A DNA stretch of 64,000 bases, from positions 744,001 to 808,000 of the forward strand of contig NC_003155.5 in NCBI RefSeq assembly GCF_000009765.2, given 5' to 3'. The first letter of the stretch is position 1; every line of letters starts with the position of its first letter. The notes under the pieces are model-generated. The model had not been told where the DNA came from and ran no database searches. It was given only the letters and a program-made list of their open reading frames with translations. Source of the DNA: Streptomyces avermitilis MA-4680 = NBRC 14893 (GTDB lineage: Bacteria; Actinomycetota; Actinomycetes; Streptomycetales; Streptomycetaceae). Position numbers and translations under genes: made by a program. Positions 60,921-64,000 of the stretch are shown here, piece by piece.

Positions 60921-61603
60921 GGGCCGGTGCGCAGGACGAGGCCGATCCCGCGGACGGTCTGCAGGATCCGGGGGCGGCCGTCGGCCTCGAGCTTCTTGCG
61001 GAGGTAGCCGATGAAGACGTCCACCACGTTGGTGTCGACGTCCCAGGTGTAGCCCCATACCTGTTCCAGAAGCTGGGCACGGGAGAGGACCTGGCCGGGC
61101 CGGTGCGCGAGGGCGAGCAGCAGGTCGAACTCGCGGGTGGTCAGGTGCAGGTCCCGCCCCGCGCGGGCGGCCACCCGCCGGGCCGGCTCGATGGTGACGT
61201 CGCCGATGACCAGGGGCCGTACGGCGGTCGACTCGTGCAGGCGGACTATCGCGTGCAGGCGGACTATCGCGTGCAGGCGGGCGGCCAGCTCGGCGATGGA
61301 GAACGGCTTGACGACGTAGTCGTCCGCGCGGGCCGCGAGTCCGGCGACCCGGTCGTCGACCTCGTCGCGGGCAGAGAGCATGCACACCGGCAGCGTCCGG
61401 CCCTGGGCTCGCAAGGACTGTACGACCTCAACGCCGGACAGGCCCGGCATCGTCACGTCCAGGACGATCACCGACGGCAGCCGGTCGGCGACCTGCTCCA
61501 GCGCGTTCTCGCCATCCTCGGCGAGGCGGACCGTGAAGCCCTCCAGCCCGAGCCCCAGGTCCAGTGCCTCGCGTACGCCCGGGTCGTCGTCGACGACGAG
61601 CAC
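60917..61603 (-). CDS. OmpR/PhoB-family response regulator
   Basis: 228 aa, GTG start. Receiver (MLVVDDDPGVREALDLGLGL; phospho-Asp in IVLDVTMPGLSGVEVVQSL; Lys in DDYVVKPFS) and winged-helix output (LHLTTREFDLLLALAHRPGQ, VWGYTWDVDTNVVDVFIGYL). The linker after the receiver holds a tandem 18-bp duplication giving RLHAIVRLHAIVRLHE. It is coupled to the frameshifted kinase, so the system may be uncoupled from its sensor. Confidence 0.9.
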   Translation of the reverse strand: MLVVDDDPGVREALDLGLGLEGFTVRLAEDGENALEQVADRLPSVIVLDVTMPGLSGVEVVQSLRAQGRTLPVCMLSARDEVDDRVAGLAARADDYVVKPFSIAELAARLHAIVRLHAIVRLHESTAVRPLVIGDVTIEPARRVAARAGRDLHLTTREFDLLLALAHRPGQVLSRAQLLEQVWGYTWDVDTNVVDVFIGYLRKKLEADGRPRILQTVRGIGLVLRTGP

Positions 61604-62099
61604 CTCCGGCTTCCTGCCTGCCGCCAGCCCCGGTCAGGACCAGGCCAAGCCCGGCGACGACACCCCCGGCGACGGCGAACACGTCGGCAAACCCGGAGAG
61701 AACAAGTAGCTCTCGAAGCCATCGAACCCGTATGCCAGGCGTCTCAACGGCGGCGCCGCGTACGGGTTCGGATCGCGCTCAGGGTTTTGTGAACCCGCGC
61801 GCTTGCGGGACGAGAGCACCGTACGAGGCTGGTCGGCGAGTTGCGTGTTGGTGGTGCGTGCGATGTTCGCGCAGGCGGGAACACAGCGGTCCAAGGCGGG
61901 TCCCCGGTGCCGACGCGGTGGCAGAGGGCCTTGTCACGGTTGTAGCCGCACATGAGGACAGCGTGAATTGCCCGCCGCGCGGCCGGCCCTGACACGTCGG
62001 CGCCTGCGGCGAGATCGGCGTGAAGGGCGGCGAGAGTATCGGCGGTGGCTCGGGCGGTCTCGATGCCGAGGAGCTCGTGGATGCCGGCGTGGCTTCGCG
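61604..62099. pseudogene. Decayed Cys-motif protein region
   Basis: Minus-strand frames between 61750 and 62095 give TADTLAALHADLAAGADVSG, CGYNRDKALCHRVGTG and, shifted, DRCVPACANIARTTNTQLAD. The CxxxxxxxCHR...C.P.C.NIART pattern resembles proteins found beside actinomycete tyrosine recombinases. Frameshifts break it and no start is visible. Confidence 0.4.
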
Positions 62100-62720
62100 C
62101 TAACGGTGGAGTCGGGTATGGGAACTGTCCGAATGCCTGGCGGTTCGCGCGTTGAATTCCTGGGTCTGCGTCTCCGCTGTGGCTCGGGTGAGGATCTCGT
62201 CCGCAGTCTCCGCGGGTGACTGCTCGGAGGTGTCGATCCACAATCCGACCCGGGGCGTCTCTCGTTGGAGAATCCGGTCCAGTGGATCGATCTCCCATGC
62301 GTTGTAGGCGGTCTTGGGTCTCGCGGCGTCTCGTGCCGCTATGGCCTTGGGCTGCGGCACGAGAACGATGACGTGCAGGGGGCGGTTGCGGATCTGCGCG
62401 ATCATCTGGGTGAGGTGGTCACCCAGGATGACGTCTTGAGCGACCACGGTGAAGCCGGCCTCGAAGTACTGGTCGATGACCTTCGCCGTCAGGCTGTGAC
62501 GCAGTCGGAGTTGCCGCAGTGCTTCGTCAGATGGATCTGCCGTCATCTCGGCACGGCCGTTGATGACCATGCGCCGGAACTGGTCGCCCCGCACGTGCAC
62601 GGACTGCGGGAGTCGTTCGGCCAGCATCTGCGCAACCGTCGACTTGCCTGCGGCCGGGATGCCGGTGATGAGATAGATCGCCTGGTCAGGGCGAGGTTCA
62701 GGACTGGTCGGCTGTGTCAC
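62100..62720 (-). CDS. AAA/P-loop kinase (chloramphenicol phosphotransferase/zeta-like)
   Basis: 206 aa from GTG 62720 with AAGGAGAA upstream. Walker A ITGIPAAGKSTVAQMLAERL, VHVRGDQFRRMVINGRAEMT, a FTVVAQDVILGD strand and an LHVIVLVPQPKAIAARDAAR lid. These are marks of the small AAA-33/phosphotransferase group. Substrate unknown. The long frame upstream to 63059 is not supported. Confidence 0.8.
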   Translation of the reverse strand: MTQPTSPEPRPDQAIYLITGIPAAGKSTVAQMLAERLPQSVHVRGDQFRRMVINGRAEMTADPSDEALRQLRLRHSLTAKVIDQYFEAGFTVVAQDVILGDHLTQMIAQIRNRPLHVIVLVPQPKAIAARDAARPKTAYNAWEIDPLDRILQRETPRVGLWIDTSEQSPAETADEILTRATAETQTQEFNARTARHSDSSHTRLHR

Positions 62721-63558
62721 AGGGCTGGATTCTCCTTGATACGGCTGCTGACGTCGACAGCGTAGGCGGCCCGGTCCCCAGCGGATGCCTGCTGCCACTG
62801 GACGGCGACTTTGATGTGGACGCCGAGCAACCGGGCGAGGATCGCGGCGGGGAGTTCGGTCGCGAGAGTGAACAGCGCGGTGGAGCGATCCTTTTGGGGC
62901 CGGATACCGATCTTGTGGAGACGGATGCCTATCTGACTGTCCCTGAGGGGAAATTCTGTCCCTGAAGTTCTTCAGCCCGAGCGGCTGGAGCGGCTGCGTG
63001 CGCAGATACGGGGCCCGGCCGCATGGGCACAGGGAAGCTCCGTTTGTGTCCTGGAGCAACGTTCAACCCGCACGCGACGCGTGGTCTTCCCGGATCCGCA
63101 GGCGGGTTCCCGTGCGTAGACGTCCAAGAATCCGGGAACCCGGACGCTTCCAACAGCAGCAAGGCCGACCAGGACCCCAGTACCTGGCAGCCGCCCGCCC
63201 AGGGCTACCTCTGCCCGCCCTGACCTGCTCGGCCAGCCCGCCGACCGGCAGCACCCGGAGCCGGTCGGTGAGGCGGAGCAGACCCGTTATGGCGACGGAT
63301 GGCTGATCGAGATCAGCCTCAAGAACCCGAGCTCCGAGGGCCCGCTGAGCGCGAAGGAGTCGACGCCTTCATCGCGTCCGGGGATCAGCCCCCGCCACGC
63401 GTGGCGCCGGCCAGGCCCCGCCCCGTCCCTCGCTCCAGGGCGGGTTTACGGAGACGAGACGCGCGCATAGATGGCCGTATCTGGCTGGCGAGTTGAGCGT
63501 TGTCGGGTTCATGCGGGCGCCGCGCGGCGGCGCGCTCTTCATCACGGAGGTGGCACAG
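62721..63558. other. Intergenic with weak plus-strand remnant
   Basis: About 840 bp. A plus-strand frame near 63140-63223 reads DASNSSKADQDPSTWQPPAQ, GYLC, reminiscent of the end of DUF1524/HNH-type endonucleases, but the catalytic part is not visible. Nothing else can be assigned. Confidence 0.4.
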
Positions 63559-64000
63559 ATGACGCAGTGTTCCGGGGCGGCCCAGCACCCGATCCCGCCT
63601 GCGGTCCAGGAAGCGTACGGGACGGCCGATCTCAGTTCGATGCCCTTGTTCGGCGGGGGGTTCATCAATTTCGGCTATTGGCAGGACATCGACCTCGACC
63701 AGCCGCTGAGCGAACATGACCGGATCTGCAGCCAGCAGGCCCTGTACCGTCACGTTCTCAGTGCTATGGCGCCCACCGAGGGACTACGGGCACTGGAGGT
63801 CGGCTCCGGGCTGGGGGTTGGCGCCGCGGTGGCGCTCGAGGAGTACGGCTTCGCGCACGTCACCGGCATGGATATCCATCCACAGCAGCTCAGGCGGGCT
63901 GAACAGGCCAACTCCGCACTGCTGGCTCGCCGCCCCGAACGGTTGCTCTTCGCCCACGGCGCAGCCGAGAACATGCCCTTCGGCGACGGCACGTTCGACT
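63559..64000 (+). CDS. Class I SAM-dependent methyltransferase, 5' part
   Basis: Begins at ATG 63559 with ACGGAGG upstream and is open to the window edge (147 codons). VQEAYGTADLSSMPLFGGGF, INFGYWQDI is followed by motif I LEVGSGLGVGAAVALEEYG, acidic motif VTGMDIHPQQLRRAEQAN, and AAENMPFGDGTFD. The layout matches small-molecule (UbiE/sterol-type) methyltransferases. The 3' end and the substrate are unknown. Confidence 0.8.
   Translation, partial: MTQCSGAAQHPIPPAVQEAYGTADLSSMPLFGGGFINFGYWQDIDLDQPLSEHDRICSQQALYRHVLSAMAPTEGLRALEVGSGLGVGAAVALEEYGFAHVTGMDIHPQQLRRAEQANSALLARRPERLLFAHGAAENMPFGDGTFD

Noticed and set aside
1..64000. CRISPR arrays, rRNA genes and complete tRNA genes
   Set aside because: No regularly spaced repeats, rRNA signatures or complete cloverleaf sequences were seen on reading both strands.

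Overview
The window is high-GC actinomycete DNA, almost certainly from a Streptomyces chromosome. The evidence is the strong G/C third-position bias, the Streptomyces-type gas vesicle operon, the SpoIIE/HATPase regulator, the DUF families and an IS110 element. Many broken genes and transposon scraps between about 30 and 63 kb suggest an accessory or chromosome-arm region.

Layout. 0-0.7 kb: the end of a SpoIIE phosphatase/HATPase gene and a decayed copy of its HATPase domain. 0.8-2.6 kb: an Lrp regulator divergent from an LLM oxidoreductase and a nucleoside deaminase. 2.7-6.9 kb: a tightly overlapping gas vesicle operon (gvpO-A-F-G-small ORF-J-L-S-K, minus strand). 7.2-22.5 kb: an isonitrile lipopeptide (INLP) locus on the minus strand, holding the five core genes (TauD-like isonitrile synthase, FcoT-like protein, acyl-ACP ligase, ACP, NRPS with terminal reductase), extra FabH, ACP, Asp/Asn-hydroxylase, MFS and DJ-1 genes, and a siderophore-type ABC importer. 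22.8-28.7 kb: a copper island with two PCu(A)C chaperones, an ECF sigma factor, two Met-rich membrane proteins and a CopA-type P-type ATPase. 29-35 kb: hydrolase/MarR, Trypco2, a LuxR fragment, DUF6817, LysR and a methyltransferase. 35.5-42 kb: a GH76/GH27 glycan-use locus with a LacI regulator, among pseudogenes. 42-52 kb: a decay zone with an intact IS110 transposase and a probable bridge RNA, enoyl-CoA hydratase, DJ-1, Imm49 and broken DUF6228, kinase, IS630 and cold-shock genes. 52-59 kb: small secreted proteins and an NLR-like NACHT locus carrying amyloid-like signalling motifs. 59.5-64 kb: a response regulator with a frameshifted kinase, a P-loop kinase and a truncated methyltransferase.

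Main result. Five sites fit one ECF promoter pattern, GGGAAC (or CGGAAC), exactly 17 nt, then CGACTA (CGACCT once). They lie upstream of the INLP importer operon, upstream of the DJ-1/hydroxylase end of the INLP block (two in tandem), upstream of the copper ATPase operon, and upstream of a PCu(A)C gene. With an ECF sigma gene between these targets, the 7-29 kb stretch reads as one copper-linked regulon: an isonitrile metallophore is made, exported, re-imported, and its copper is handed to chaperones and an ATPase. It resembles the M. tuberculosis Rv0097-Rv0101/CtpB/SigC arrangement. The DJ-1 gene at one end, a family that includes isonitrile hydratase, has lost exactly the segment with the catalytic cysteine, and a fragment carrying such a segment lies at the other end of the locus.
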